Assembly (NCBI GenBank): GCA_003164035.1
Contig: PLRS01000105.1
Span: 395-51,460 of the forward strand
Length of the DNA stretch: 51,066 nucleotides
DNA from: Bryobacterales bacterium
GTDB taxonomy: Bacteria; Acidobacteriota; Terriglobia; Bryobacterales; Bryobacteraceae
Direction: 5' to 3'
In this document: positions 26,859 to 35,358 of the stretch, piece by piece
Layout of the letters: each line of letters begins with the position of its first letter
How positions within the stretch are numbered: position 1 is the stretch's first letter
Notes under the pieces: model-generated
Seen by the model: only the letters and a program-made list of their open reading frames with translations
Told to the model about the DNA's origin: nothing
The model's database searches: none
Program-made: the position numbers and the translations under genes

Positions 26859-29087
26859 ATGGCCGATACGCCGGCGCAGCCGCAAAGCACGAATTCCTCC
26901 GTAGCGCGGTTCGGACCGTTTGAACTGGACCCGGTCGCCGGCGAACTTCGCCGCCGCGGCAAGCTCGTCAACCTTCAAGATCAGCAGGTGGTGGTTCTGA
27001 AATGCCTGGTGGAACGCGCCGGTGACACGGTCACTCGGGAAGAGCTGCGGGAACTCATCTGGCCCGAGGGCACCTTCGTCGAGTTCGAGTTCGGCCTCTA
27101 CAATGCTGTAAATCGATTGCGGCGCGCCCTGGGCGACACGGCCTCCAATCCACACTTCATCGAGACTGTTCCGAAACAGGGATACCGTTTCATCGCCGCG
27201 GTTCATCGCGAGCCGCCGCCCGACGAGGAATATCAGCCGCTCCTGCGTGTCCAGCCCCCGGCCGATAGTCCGGCGGCGGACCCGATCCATGAAAAAGGCC
27301 ATCCGTGGTTGGCGTTCGCCTGTGTGGCGATACTGTTTCTGTTGTTGGGATTTGGACTGCGGCCGGCGTTCTGGCGTCTCCCCGCGGCTGGTTCCACCGG
27401 GAACCAGGTTTACCGTTATTCCATTATTTCAGAGACCACCGGCCAGATTAGTTCCCTGGCCATCTCTCCCGCCGGCGACCAGATCGTGTTTCAAGGATCC
27501 GGCCCCATGCTGTACCGGCTGTATCTGGAACAAAGCGACCCACAGTCCATACGGGGCACCGAGTCGGGCCGCTCGCCCTTCTTTTCGCCGGACGGCCAGA
27601 GCCTGGGATTCTTCACCGAACATGAGTTGAAAATACTGGAAGACGGCCGACTGCGCACTCTGGCCGTACTCCCGCCCGGCTACCGGTTTCACGACGCGCA
27701 GTGGGCACCCGATGGCTACGTCTACTACAACAGCCAAAACGAGGACAAAGACGGAATCTGGCGGATACCGGAAAAAGGCGGCAAGAGCGAATTGGTGGTC
27801 GGCGAGACACATAGCGGCCGCGGCGACCAGCGCTCATTTGTGAACCAGGTCGTCACCAGGCCGCGGCACCTGCTGGTCTATTCCGCCAATCGGGGGCCTA
27901 TCCGGCGCTCCCTTCATGTATTGGATCTGGACACGCACATCGACAAGACCGTGGTCGAGCGCGGCATTGGGGGCTACATTCTTCCGAGTGGCCATCTGGT
28001 GTATTACAGACTCGGGAGTCTGTTCGCCGTATCGTTCGACGCCCGGTCGATGAGTACCATCGGCACGCCGCTCGAGATGGTGAAGGATGTCGCCGATTAC
28101 TTCTGGCAATCGGGCCGCGCCGGCATTTCCGCCAACGGCACGCTGGTCTACGTGCCGCAATTCGATCCGGAATTGCGGAAGCTATCCTGGCTGGACAGCG
28201 AGGGCCGTTCCACGCCCCTGCCGCTTCCGGCCGACCAATACGAGCAGGCGGAAGTATCGCCCAAAGGGGATGCGCTGGCCATTGTCCGCGGCGAGGGCGG
28301 CTACAATTCCAGTCTGTGGACCTATCACCTCGCTACCGCGGCATGGCGCCATATTTCCAGCTCTCAGGTGCCTTATCTGCGGGCGCAGTGGAGTCCCGAT
28401 GAAACGGAACTGGTGGTGAGTTCCGAGCGGCAAAACCAGGATTTCGTGAACCTGAACCGGGTCTCTCTGGCCGATCCACGAAAAGTGGAACGGCTTACCG
28501 AGGATCCCGATTTCGGCCAGTTCCCTCTTTGCTGGTCGGCGAAAGCCAACGCCATTCTGTTCGTGGATGGCACCCACCCGAAGACCAATGGGGACCTGAT
28601 GGTGCTGCCCCTCGGTCCCCGCCAGACTCCCAAACGCCTGGTGGCGACTCCCGGAATGGACCGTGCCGCTTCCTTCTCCCCGGATGGCCGTTATTTTGTG
28701 TACGAAACGGACGATTCCGGCCAGCCCGGAATTTTCGTGCGTTCCTATGAGAAAGAGACAGCCGCACCGGGAGCGACAGCCATCCGGATTTCACAGGGCG
28801 GCGGACACGACCCCGTCTGGAGCCCGGACGGGAGCCGGATCTATTACACGGATTCCGAGCACCGGTTAATCGAGGTACGGCTGTCGGCGGGCAAGCTTCC
28901 CGCGTCGCGCAGGATCGTGGCATCCGGTCTTATCAATTCGGTAAACTACTGGACGCGCGCGTACAGCATGGCCCCCGATGGGCGCCTGCTGGTCATGAAT
29001 TCCCTTCCCGCCGCGGCCGCTCCGGCACAAATCCAGGTTGTAGTGAACTGGATGGCGGAACTGAAGCGCCTCGTGCCGGTGCGGTGA
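26859..29087 (+). CDS. Winged-helix transmembrane regulator with TolB-like beta-propeller
   Basis: The product begins with an OmpR/CadC-type winged helix (FGPFELDPVAGELRRRGKLV ... PEGTFVEFEFGLYNAVNRLRRALGD ... IETVPKQGYRF), roughly residues 18-110. One membrane helix follows near 150-170 (WLAFACVAILFLLLGFGL), then a long periplasmic propeller with repeated SPDG-like turns (FFSPDGQS, WAPDGYV, WSPDETE, FSPDGRY, WSPDGSR, MAPDGRL). This is a one-component membrane sensor layout common in Acidobacteria. ATG 26859 gives 742 aa; ATG 26787 in frame gives 766 aa. Neither has a clear ribosome site. Divergent from the PEP-CTERM operon. Confidence 0.88.
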   Translation: MADTPAQPQSTNSSVARFGPFELDPVAGELRRRGKLVNLQDQQVVVLKCLVERAGDTVTREELRELIWPEGTFVEFEFGLYNAVNRLRRALGDTASNPHFIETVPKQGYRFIAAVHREPPPDEEYQPLLRVQPPADSPAADPIHEKGHPWLAFACVAILFLLLGFGLRPAFWRLPAAGSTGNQVYRYSIISETTGQISSLAISPAGDQIVFQGSGPMLYRLYLEQSDPQSIRGTESGRSPFFSPDGQSLGFFTEHELKILEDGRLRTLAVLPPGYRFHDAQWAPDGYVYYNSQNEDKDGIWRIPEKGGKSELVVGETHSGRGDQRSFVNQVVTRPRHLLVYSANRGPIRRSLHVLDLDTHIDKTVVERGIGGYILPSGHLVYYRLGSLFAVSFDARSMSTIGTPLEMVKDVADYFWQSGRAGISANGTLVYVPQFDPELRKLSWLDSEGRSTPLPLPADQYEQAEVSPKGDALAIVRGEGGYNSSLWTYHLATAAWRHISSSQVPYLRAQWSPDETELVVSSERQNQDFVNLNRVSLADPRKVERLTEDPDFGQFPLCWSAKANAILFVDGTHPKTNGDLMVLPLGPRQTPKRLVATPGMDRAASFSPDGRYFVYETDDSGQPGIFVRSYEKETAAPGATAIRISQGGGHDPVWSPDGSRIYYTDSEHRLIEVRLSAGKLPASRRIVASGLINSVNYWTRAYSMAPDGRLLVMNSLPAAAAPAQIQVVVNWMAELKRLVPVR

Positions 29088-29105
29088 CGAATGGAGCCCG
29101 ATCCA

Positions 29106-30179
29106 ATGACGATTCGAACTTGCGTGATTTTCAGCATCGCCTGGAGCTTTGCGCTGCTGGCGCAAACTCCCTCGCCGGGCCCGACGGCCGAAGCCGATTA
29201 CACCGTCCACGACTTCGTGTTTCGATCCGGCCAGACGCTGGCCGATCTGCGTCTGCACTACATTACCCTGGGAACTCCGCGGCGCGACGGCGAAGGGCGG
29301 GTACGGAATGCGGTGCTGATCATGCACGGCACCGGCGGCAGCGGCCGTCCTTTTCTGGGCGAACAATTCGCCGGAGTGCTGTTCGGCCCGGGCCAGCCGC
29401 TCGACGCCGCCCGCTATTACATCATTCTTCCGGATGCCATCGGGCACGGGAAATCCAGCAAGCCGAGCGACGGCCTGCGCCAGAGATTCCCCCACTACGA
29501 CTACTACGACATGGTGCGCGCGCAATACCTGCTGGTTCACGACGGGTTGAAGGTCGACCACCTGCGCCTGGCGATGGGAACCTCGATGGGCGCCATGCAC
29601 ACCTGGCTATGGGGCGAGCTGTACCCCGAATTCATGGACGCGCTGATGCCGCTAGCGAGCGCGCCGGTCGAGATCGCCGGCCGGAACCGCATCCTGCGGG
29701 ACATGATTATCGATTCCATCCGCGGCGACCCGGATTTCCACGACGGCGAATACACCACCCCGATCCGCGGACTTTTTGCGGCCGAGTACGCGCTCTACGT
29801 CATGACCAGCAGCCCGCTGCAGCAGCACAAGTCCGCGCCCACCAGGGCCGCCGCCGATGAAGCCTTCGAGCAAATCAAGCGGCGGGCTCTCAACCTGGAC
29901 GCCAACGATATGGTGTATCAGTACGAGAGTTCGGCGACCTACAACCCGCAGCCCGAACTGGGAAAGATCCGCGCTCCGCTCTACGCCGTTAATTCCGCCG
30001 ACGACGAAGTGAACCCGCCGGAATTGGGCATCCTGGAACGCGAAATCGCGCGCGTCCCCCGCGGCCGCTACATCCTGCTCCCCACCAGCGATGAAACTCG
30101 CGGCCATGGCACGCATTCGCGCCCCGTCGTATGGCGGAAGTACCTGTTGGAACTGCTGGCGGAATCGGAGCGGCCGTAG
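29106..30179 (+). CDS. Exported alpha/beta hydrolase, MetX-like
   Basis: The 357-aa protein starts at ATG 29106 with GGAG 9 nt upstream (an ATG at 29091 is less likely) and has a signal peptide ending LLAQ. It follows the homoserine-acetyltransferase-like hydrolase pattern: oxyanion region MHGTGGSG, nucleophile Ser about 160 in GTSMGAMHTW, Asp in NSADDEVNPPE and His in RGHGTHS. A signal peptide argues against a biosynthetic MetX role; it is probably a secreted esterase or transferase. It lies 18 nt after the regulator gene. Confidence 0.85.
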   Translation: MTIRTCVIFSIAWSFALLAQTPSPGPTAEADYTVHDFVFRSGQTLADLRLHYITLGTPRRDGEGRVRNAVLIMHGTGGSGRPFLGEQFAGVLFGPGQPLDAARYYIILPDAIGHGKSSKPSDGLRQRFPHYDYYDMVRAQYLLVHDGLKVDHLRLAMGTSMGAMHTWLWGELYPEFMDALMPLASAPVEIAGRNRILRDMIIDSIRGDPDFHDGEYTTPIRGLFAAEYALYVMTSSPLQQHKSAPTRAAADEAFEQIKRRALNLDANDMVYQYESSATYNPQPELGKIRAPLYAVNSADDEVNPPELGILEREIARVPRGRYILLPTSDETRGHGTHSRPVVWRKYLLELLAESERP

Positions 30180-30239
30180 GAGATCGGCCTCCGATTGACG
30201 ACCTCGCCCGCTCCCATAAATATGGGAAGATGGCAATGG

Positions 30240-30488
30240 ATGAAGACCACCCTCGAAATTCCCGACGCGATTTTCAGGCGTGCCAAGTCGGCGGCGGCCG
30301 AGCGGGGAATTCCGCTACGGGAATTGGTATCGGAGGCGCTTGTGGAGAAGCTACGGACACGGGCGGGCCCGGACAAGCCGTGGCTGAAAGCCTTCGGCAA
30401 ACTACGCGGCCTGCACAAGGAGACAGCGGATATTAACCGGATTATCGAGGAGGAGTTCGGCCAGGTCGAGCCTGAGGACTGGCGGTGA
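30240..30488 (+). CDS. VapB-type antitoxin
   Basis: The 82-aa product MKTTLEIPDAIFRRAKSAAAERG... has a ribbon-helix-helix start and an acidic toxin-neutralising tail (IIEEEFGQVEPEDWR), as in VapB antitoxins. It overlaps the toxin start as GTGA, the usual coupled order. The reading is intact. Start ATG 30240 fits the family N-terminus better than 30195. Confidence 0.8.
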   Translation: MKTTLEIPDAIFRRAKSAAAERGIPLRELVSEALVEKLRTRAGPDKPWLKAFGKLRGLHKETADINRIIEEEFGQVEPEDWR

Positions 30489-30825
30489 TCCTGGACACGA
30501 ATGGGCTATCCGCCATGGCGGATGGCGATATCAAGCTGGCGCCCATTCTTCAACGGGCATCCGAGATCGCAGTTCCAGTAATTGTGTTGGGCGAGTATCG
30601 TTACGGCGTCCGGCAATCGCGCCACCGGACTCGGTATGAGCAATGGTTGGCGGAGGTGCTCGCTAACTGCCGTGTGCTGGCAGTGGATGAGGGAACGGCG
30701 GAAGCTTATTCCGATGTCCGCGACGAACTGAAACGGAGCGGCCGGCGCGGCAGCACGGGTTGCCGCTAGTAAGCCGCGACCGGCATTTCGATTTCGTGCC
30801 GGGAATCAAGCGGATAGGCTGGTAA
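30485..30825 (+). pseudogene. VapC PIN-domain toxin with internal frameshifting deletion
   Basis: Frame 1 gives MILDTNGLSAMADGD... with Asp4 and Glu37 (VLGEYRYG) of the PIN active site and runs to VRDELKRSGR. From about 30743 the correct sequence jumps to another frame: RQHGLPLVSRDRHFDFVPGIKRIGW ending at TAA 30823-30825. In intact VapCs the missing stretch is roughly PIPxNDxWIAALA, which carries a third catalytic acid. The lesion is thus a deletion of about 37 nt that also shifts the frame. The toxin should be inactive while its antitoxin is intact. Confidence 0.85.
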
Positions 30826-30912
30826 GGAATCCCCCGGTACTTCTGGTACCGGCCTTCTGGATACGCTGCAAGCTTCCACTACAATAGCAACAGGGTCGCC
30901 GGAATACTGCCT

Positions 30913-32079
30913 GTGCATTTCTCTTTTGACCTCCTGGTTGTCGGAGTTTTCGCTTTCGTTCAGTGGCGGATCAGCCGTATGCTGCTGGCGGCAGGCGCGC
31001 GCCGCTGGCAGGGTGCGCGGCTGCGCGCTTCGCGTGGGGCGGTGGCTGTCTTCAGCGTATTCGTCGCTTTGGGTTATGCGATCACCTGGCCCGGCGTCGC
31101 CAACATTTTGAGAGTGAGCGGTCCCCATGCCACGCTGGCCGGTGCGCTGGCGTTGGGTTATCTCATGATCGCGACCGGGGCGCTGGCCGTTCACGCGATC
31201 TCGCGCGGAATCGGGCGAAGGTGGAGCGCTCCGGCCGATTTAGGGCGGCGGCGCGCGATTCAAACCGCCGGCAACGCCCTGATGGCCGCGCCTCTCGCCG
31301 TGATGGGCTACGGCACGTTTGTCGAGCGGTCCGATTTTCGGGTGCGACAGGTAGATATCCCCCTGGCGGACTTGCCCGCCGATTTGGACGGGCTGCGAAT
31401 TCTACAGTTGAGCGACATTCACCTCAGCATCTTTCTGAGGGAAGACGAGCTGGCGTGGGTGATTGGCCAGTCCAACGAGTTGAAGCCACACCTGGCGGTG
31501 GTCACCGGCGATTTGATCTCGGCCAGGGGCGACCCTCTGGATGCCTGCCTGCGCCAGTTGAAGCGCCTGAAAGCCGACGCCGGCGTGTTCGGCTGCATGG
31601 GAAACCACGAGCGTTATGCCGCTGTGGAAAACTATACCAGCCACGCGGCGGCGCGGTTGGGAATCGACTTTCTGCGCGGCCGCGCCCGCGAGGTGCGCTT
31701 CGGCGGCGCGGTTCTGAACCTGGCCGGGGTGGACTACCAGCGCATGGGGGAGAGACACCTCTACCTGCGAAATGCCGGCGCGCTGGTCAAGCCGGGGACC
31801 TGCAACGTGTTACTCTCGCACAATCCCGACGTGCTGCCGGCGGCGGCCCGCCAAGGCTACGACTTGGTGCTCTCGGGCCACACGCACGGCGGGCAGGTGA
31901 CGGTGGAAATTCTGGACCGCTCGCTCAGCCCGGCCCACTTTTTCACACCCTATGTCTACGGCTTGTATCGGGCTGGGCGCACCGCCGAATACGTGACGCG
32001 CGGCATCGGAACCATCGGCGTTCCGGCGCGGATCGGCGCACCACCCGAGATCTCCCTGCTACGCTTGAGAAAGGCGTAA
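30913..32079 (+). CDS. Membrane-anchored metallophosphoesterase (YkuE-like)
   Basis: The 388-aa protein starts at GTG 30913. The first about 145 residues contain four hydrophobic segments; the rest is a calcineurin-like phosphoesterase with LSDIHLS, TGDLISARGD, MGNHE, LLSHNPD and LSGHTHGGQ, the complete dinuclear metal site. Proteins of this type remove phosphate from lipid or nucleotide headgroups; the substrate is not deducible. It lies 12 nt upstream of a second phosphoesterase gene. Confidence 0.92.
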   Translation: MHFSFDLLVVGVFAFVQWRISRMLLAAGARRWQGARLRASRGAVAVFSVFVALGYAITWPGVANILRVSGPHATLAGALALGYLMIATGALAVHAISRGIGRRWSAPADLGRRRAIQTAGNALMAAPLAVMGYGTFVERSDFRVRQVDIPLADLPADLDGLRILQLSDIHLSIFLREDELAWVIGQSNELKPHLAVVTGDLISARGDPLDACLRQLKRLKADAGVFGCMGNHERYAAVENYTSHAAARLGIDFLRGRAREVRFGGAVLNLAGVDYQRMGERHLYLRNAGALVKPGTCNVLLSHNPDVLPAAARQGYDLVLSGHTHGGQVTVEILDRSLSPAHFFTPYVYGLYRAGRTAEYVTRGIGTIGVPARIGAPPEISLLRLRKA

Positions 32080-32091
32080 CCGCCGAGATTC

Positions 32092-32832
32092 GTGCGTTAT
32101 CTTATCGTCAGCGACATTCACTCCAACTGGCAGGCACTCAGGGCCGTTCTCGGCCACGCCGAGGGCGCCTGGGACCAAGCTCTGTGCTGCGGCGACCTGG
32201 TGGGCTACGGCGCCGATCCCAACCCGGTAACGGAATGGTTTCGCGACCACGGCTCTTACACCGTGCGCGGCAACCACGACAAGGTTTCGCTCGACGCCGA
32301 AGATCTGGAGTGGTTCAACCCGGTGGCCCGCGCGGCGGCCGAGTGGACCCGCACCGCGCTGACGAGGGAAAACGCCGCCTTCATCGCCGCGCTGCCCCGC
32401 GGTCCGTTGATGATCGAAGATTTCGAGATCGTGCATGGATCGCCGCTCGATGAAGACGACTACCTGGCGGCGGCGGCCGACGCCCACCAGGCGTTCGGGT
32501 ACCTGGAGCGGCGCCTGGCTTTTTTCGGCCACACCCACCTGCAGGGCGGATTCGTGTGGAACCGGGCGCGAGTCGAGACCATTCCCAGCTTCATCGCCTC
32601 GGAGGGTCCGGCGCCAGTCGAACTGGATGGCGAGTGCGCCTACCTGATCAATCCCGGCTCGGTAGGCCAACCGCGTGACGGCGACCCGCGCGCGGCCTAT
32701 GCGCTTTACGATTCGGCCAGCAAGGTGCTGACTTATGAGCGAACCGAATACGACATCGAGGGAGCGCAGCGACGGATCATGGAAGAGGGCCTGCCGGCAA
32801 TTCTGGCGGAGCGGTTGCTGGTGGGGAGGTAG
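32092..32832 (+). CDS. Cytosolic metallophosphoesterase (YfcE/MJ0936-like)
   Basis: The 246-aa protein opens directly with VSDIHSN and continues with CGDLVGYGADP, RGNHD, HGSP, FGHTHL and INPGSVGQPRDGDPRAAY, a full metallophosphoesterase set. There is no signal peptide. GTG start at 32092. Co-oriented and 12 nt after the membrane phosphoesterase, probably one operon. Likely a phosphodiesterase; substrate unknown. Confidence 0.92.
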   Translation: MRYLIVSDIHSNWQALRAVLGHAEGAWDQALCCGDLVGYGADPNPVTEWFRDHGSYTVRGNHDKVSLDAEDLEWFNPVARAAAEWTRTALTRENAAFIAALPRGPLMIEDFEIVHGSPLDEDDYLAAAADAHQAFGYLERRLAFFGHTHLQGGFVWNRARVETIPSFIASEGPAPVELDGECAYLINPGSVGQPRDGDPRAAYALYDSASKVLTYERTEYDIEGAQRRIMEEGLPAILAERLLVGR

Positions 32833-33038
32833 CGGACATTTTCCTTGGCGTGTCGTGTCGGTGTGCTGGCCGCAGGCATTTGTCCGACATGGCGGCTAAG
32901 TACTCGGTTTCGCAATTACGGTCACACATCCTGCAACCGCTCCCATGACAGCAGAGTGCAACTCGCAGCACTCTTGAGTGCTGCGGCTCCACAGTCGTGT
33001 TGTGCCCCAAGGCCCTCGCGCGGTACGATACTCTTACC

Positions 33039-33296
33039 ATGCAAACCCGCATTTCCAGCAAGGGGCAGGTGGTTCTTCCCGGTCCCATCCGGCGGAAGCT
33101 TCGACTTGGCCCTGGCGATGCCCTCGATGCTTGCGTGAAGAGCGGGCAAATTGTCCTTACGCCGCACCATGCGCGGCCCGCTAAGGCGACCATCGGGCGT
33201 GATACCGTTACTGGTCTGCCGGTTCTCAGTGCCGGACCGCGGGCGCCGCAACTCACTAGCGCACAGGTCGAGGACATTCTGTCGAATCTGCCGTGA
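33039..33296 (+). CDS. AbrB/SpoVT-type antitoxin
   Basis: The 85-aa product MQTRISSKGQVVLPGPIRRKLRLGPGDALDA... is a swapped-hairpin AbrB domain with an acidic, toxin-binding C-terminus (LTSAQVEDILSNLP). It overlaps the next gene as GTGA. TACGAT a few bases upstream of the ATG could be part of a -10. Intact. The spacer from 32833 to here has no gene. Confidence 0.85.
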   Translation: MQTRISSKGQVVLPGPIRRKLRLGPGDALDACVKSGQIVLTPHHARPAKATIGRDTVTGLPVLSAGPRAPQLTSAQVEDILSNLP

Positions 33297-33696
33297 GATA
33301 TCTCCTTGATGTAACGCACTGGTCGCGCTGGGCTTTCTCGAACACGAGTTCCATGAGCGCGTGGGCCGGTGGCTGCTGAGTCTGGGGAAGGGCAAGAGCT
33401 ACGAAATCCTGACTTGCCCGATCACGGAATTAGGGTTCGTCCGCGTTCTCTCTCAGGCTCCGCAATACGGATTGACCGTCGCTCAGTCGAGAACTCTCCT
33501 GGCGAGACTCAAGTCGCAGCGAAGGGTTCCCTTCCGCTTCATCTCGGACGATCACGACGTCTCGCGGCTTCCTGCGTGGGTCAAGACGGGGCGGCAGACC
33601 ACCGACGGCCATTTGGCGGAGTTGGCGCGGGCACACGATTCCGTGCTTGCGACGCTGGACGAACGAATCCCCTCCGCGTTCGTCATTCCCTGCTAA
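33293..33696 (+). pseudogene. PIN-domain toxin with one-base deletion at the active site
   Basis: Starting at GTG 33293 the frame reads VRYLLDV, then shifts at 33311-33313. Continuing from 33313 in the other frame gives NALVALGFLEHEFHERVGRWLL... through to TAA at 33694. Restoring one base gives a 134-aa PIN protein (DVNALVALGF, LPITELGF-like CPITELGFVRVL, TDGHLAELA, LDERIPS), so the lesion falls inside the first catalytic motif. The upstream antitoxin is intact. A sequencing error is the main alternative. Confidence 0.85.
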
Positions 33697-33769
33697 CTGC
33701 CCTTCCTGACGCTGGACCCGGGTGGCGCGTATTTTCGTCTCATAACTTATCCTCTATGAAACGGCACGG

Positions 33770-34030
33770 CTACCTCTCTCTGATCATCGATTGCCCGAGC
33801 TTCGTAAGCCGATATTTCCCGTCGATCTCGCCGTGAGCAGTGTACTCAAATAGTTCGCCGGTGCGAGGGTCAAAAAACGTCGCCTCACCTGAATCCGCAA
33901 ACCGCAGACCTATAAACGACCCCTGTGCGCTGGCGGAAACGGCCGGGTGGATATATTGGTTGCAGGCGACCAGCACAAGAGCAAGCGCCATAACGGTTAG
34001 CACGATTTTGGTGTAGAGATCGAGTTTCAT
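33770..34030 (-). CDS. Small membrane or lipoprotein, uncharacterised
   Basis: The 86-aa product starts at ATG 34030 (MKLDLYTKIVLTVMALALVLVACNQ). It has one hydrophobic segment ending LVAC, which could be a lipobox or simply a membrane anchor. A beta-rich exterior follows (FIGLRFADSGEATFFDPRTGELFEY). The longer in-frame reading from 34135 is not supported. It is divergent from nothing obvious and 82 nt downstream of higA. Function unknown. Confidence 0.7.
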   Translation of the reverse strand: MKLDLYTKIVLTVMALALVLVACNQYIHPAVSASAQGSFIGLRFADSGEATFFDPRTGELFEYTAHGEIDGKYRLTKLGQSMIRER

Positions 34031-34112
34031 GCGCCGCAGATTAACACGCCGCGGCCCTCCCCGGCGCACAGGGGCCGTTTCGCAAAGGACCCTTTGTGAA
34101 GCGTTGCGGCGC

Positions 34113-34406
34113 TTAAGTCGACGGATGCTCGACAAGGCGCGGGATATTCATCTTGCGTTGGTTCTTTCGTGCCTGCGCAAGATCATACGCGGCCTGCATC
34201 CGCAACCACATGTCGGCGCTGCCGCCGAAAGCCTTTTCAAAGCGTAGCGCCATCTCAGGCGTGACGGCGCTTCTACCCTTCATCACGTTGTGAAGCTGCT
34301 GGCGGGTGACCTTCATCGTTTTCGCTGCCTCGGCCACACTTACGTTAAGTTCCTCAAGGTTCGCCTTGGCGAGGGCGCCGGGGTGAACGGGATTTTTCAT
34401 CGGCAT
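34113..34406 (-). CDS. higA: HigA-type antitoxin
   Basis: The 97-aa protein has the HigA/XRE start NPVHPGALAKANLEELNVSVAEAAKTMKV and a helix-turn-helix near residues 22-45 (VAEAAKTMKVTRQQLHNVMKG). AGGAGG lies 9 nt upstream of ATG 34406. It follows higB by 13 nt, the toxin-first order typical of HigBA. It should bind HigB and repress the shared promoter at 34706-34734. Confidence 0.92.
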   Translation of the reverse strand: MPMKNPVHPGALAKANLEELNVSVAEAAKTMKVTRQQLHNVMKGRSAVTPEMALRFEKAFGGSADMWLRMQAAYDLAQARKNQRKMNIPRLVEHPST

Positions 34407-34419
34407 AGCATCGTCCCTC

Positions 34420-34698
34420 CTAATGGTAATCTTCCAAATCCACGTCGTAGGCGTTGTCCCCCTCAAAACGGAAGGTCACTCGCCAGTTGGCCCTTACCGT
34501 CACTGCCCAGACGCCTTTTCGGTCGCCCTTGAGCGGATGCAACCGAAAGGTGGGCTGGTTCATATCCTGCACTTCGCTGGCCTGGTCCAGCGCCGAAAGG
34601 ATTAACCGCAAACGGTCAACTTGATCGGCTCCAACCTTGCGGGCGTCGTCCTGTTCGAACAAGCTCCGCAGGCCCTTATGCTTAAAGCCCTCGATCAT
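34420..34698 (-). CDS. higB: HigB-type mRNA interferase toxin
   Basis: The 92-aa product MIEGFKHKGLRSLFEQ...RLHPLKGDRKGVWAVTVRANWRVTFRFEGDNAYDVDLEDYH is a complete RelE-superfamily HigB of family length, a ribosome-dependent mRNA endonuclease. It is the only toxin in this accessory zone with no visible lesion. Its ATG lies 7 nt after the predicted -10 hexamer, so the mRNA may be leaderless. Confidence 0.93.
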   Translation of the reverse strand: MIEGFKHKGLRSLFEQDDARKVGADQVDRLRLILSALDQASEVQDMNQPTFRLHPLKGDRKGVWAVTVRANWRVTFRFEGDNAYDVDLEDYH

Positions 34699-34705
34699 CG
34701 TCCGA

Positions 34706-34734
34706 AGTGTAAAACGTCAATTGACGTTTGTCAA
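34706..34734 (-). promoter_or_regulatory. higBA promoter with palindromic operator in the spacer
   Basis: On the minus strand TTGACA (34734-34729), exactly 17 nt, then TACACT (34711-34706). The spacer is filled by a perfect 18-bp palindrome, AAACGTCAATTGACGTTT, at 34712-34729, overlapping the -35 by one base. Binding of a dimeric HigA there would block polymerase. This is an autoregulatory design with the operator between -35 and -10. Confidence 0.85.
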
Positions 34735-34920
34735 CAGGGAGGTGCTGCGTTCAACACCTACCCATTATGCAACGTCGTCTCGTCCACTTGGCCGTCTGAC
34801 GCCCAACAGTTTATTTGACGCCCCGCGGCACCCGAGGGCCGGAGCCGAAAGCGCCGTCGAGGTGCCGCACCGACCGGGTCCGCATCCGCCAGTTGTGGCA
34901 AACTGGGTGAGGGACGAACC

Positions 34921-35343
34921 ATGGCTCTCGATCGCGCCACTATTTTCAGGACTCCGACGGCCAGCGATACGGCTTTGTCCGAAGTGGTGCGCCGTCTGGT
35001 GGAAGCCTACCGCCCGGAGCGCATCTACCTGTTCGGTTCCGTCGCCAGGGGCGACGCAGGGCCGGACAGCGACTACGACATCATGGTCGTCGTGCCCGAC
35101 GATGCGCCGCCCGAACTCCGTCGCAGCCGCACCGCCCATGTGGCGCTCTGGGGCACCGGGGTTGCGTCCGACGTGTTGGTTTAGACCGCCAGCCAGTTCG
35201 ATAGCAGGTTGCACTTGGCCGCGTCCCTGCCCGCTACCGTCATTCGCGAGGGAAGACTGCTTCATGCGCAGCGCCCGAAGGCCGGGGGCGAAAGCGCCAT
35301 CGGGGCACCTCGCCTCCAATCGGGATGGTCTGCGGTCCGATAG
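34921..35343 (+). pseudogene. MNT-type nucleotidyltransferase with in-frame TAG
   Basis: The first 87 codons give a minimal nucleotidyltransferase with YLFGSVARGDAGPDSDYDIMVVV (Gly39-Ser40, Asp51, Asp53). A TAG at 35182-35184 interrupts DVLV-stop-TASQFDSRLHLAASLPATVIREGRLLHA, which continues in frame. Family members have Trp at that place (VLVW), so TGG to TAG explains it. The catalytic core precedes the stop, so a truncated protein might fold, but the C-terminal strand and helix are lost. No HEPN partner follows. The next in-frame stop is 35341-35343. Confidence 0.8.
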
Positions 35344-35358
35344 GTGTAAACTGGATTT

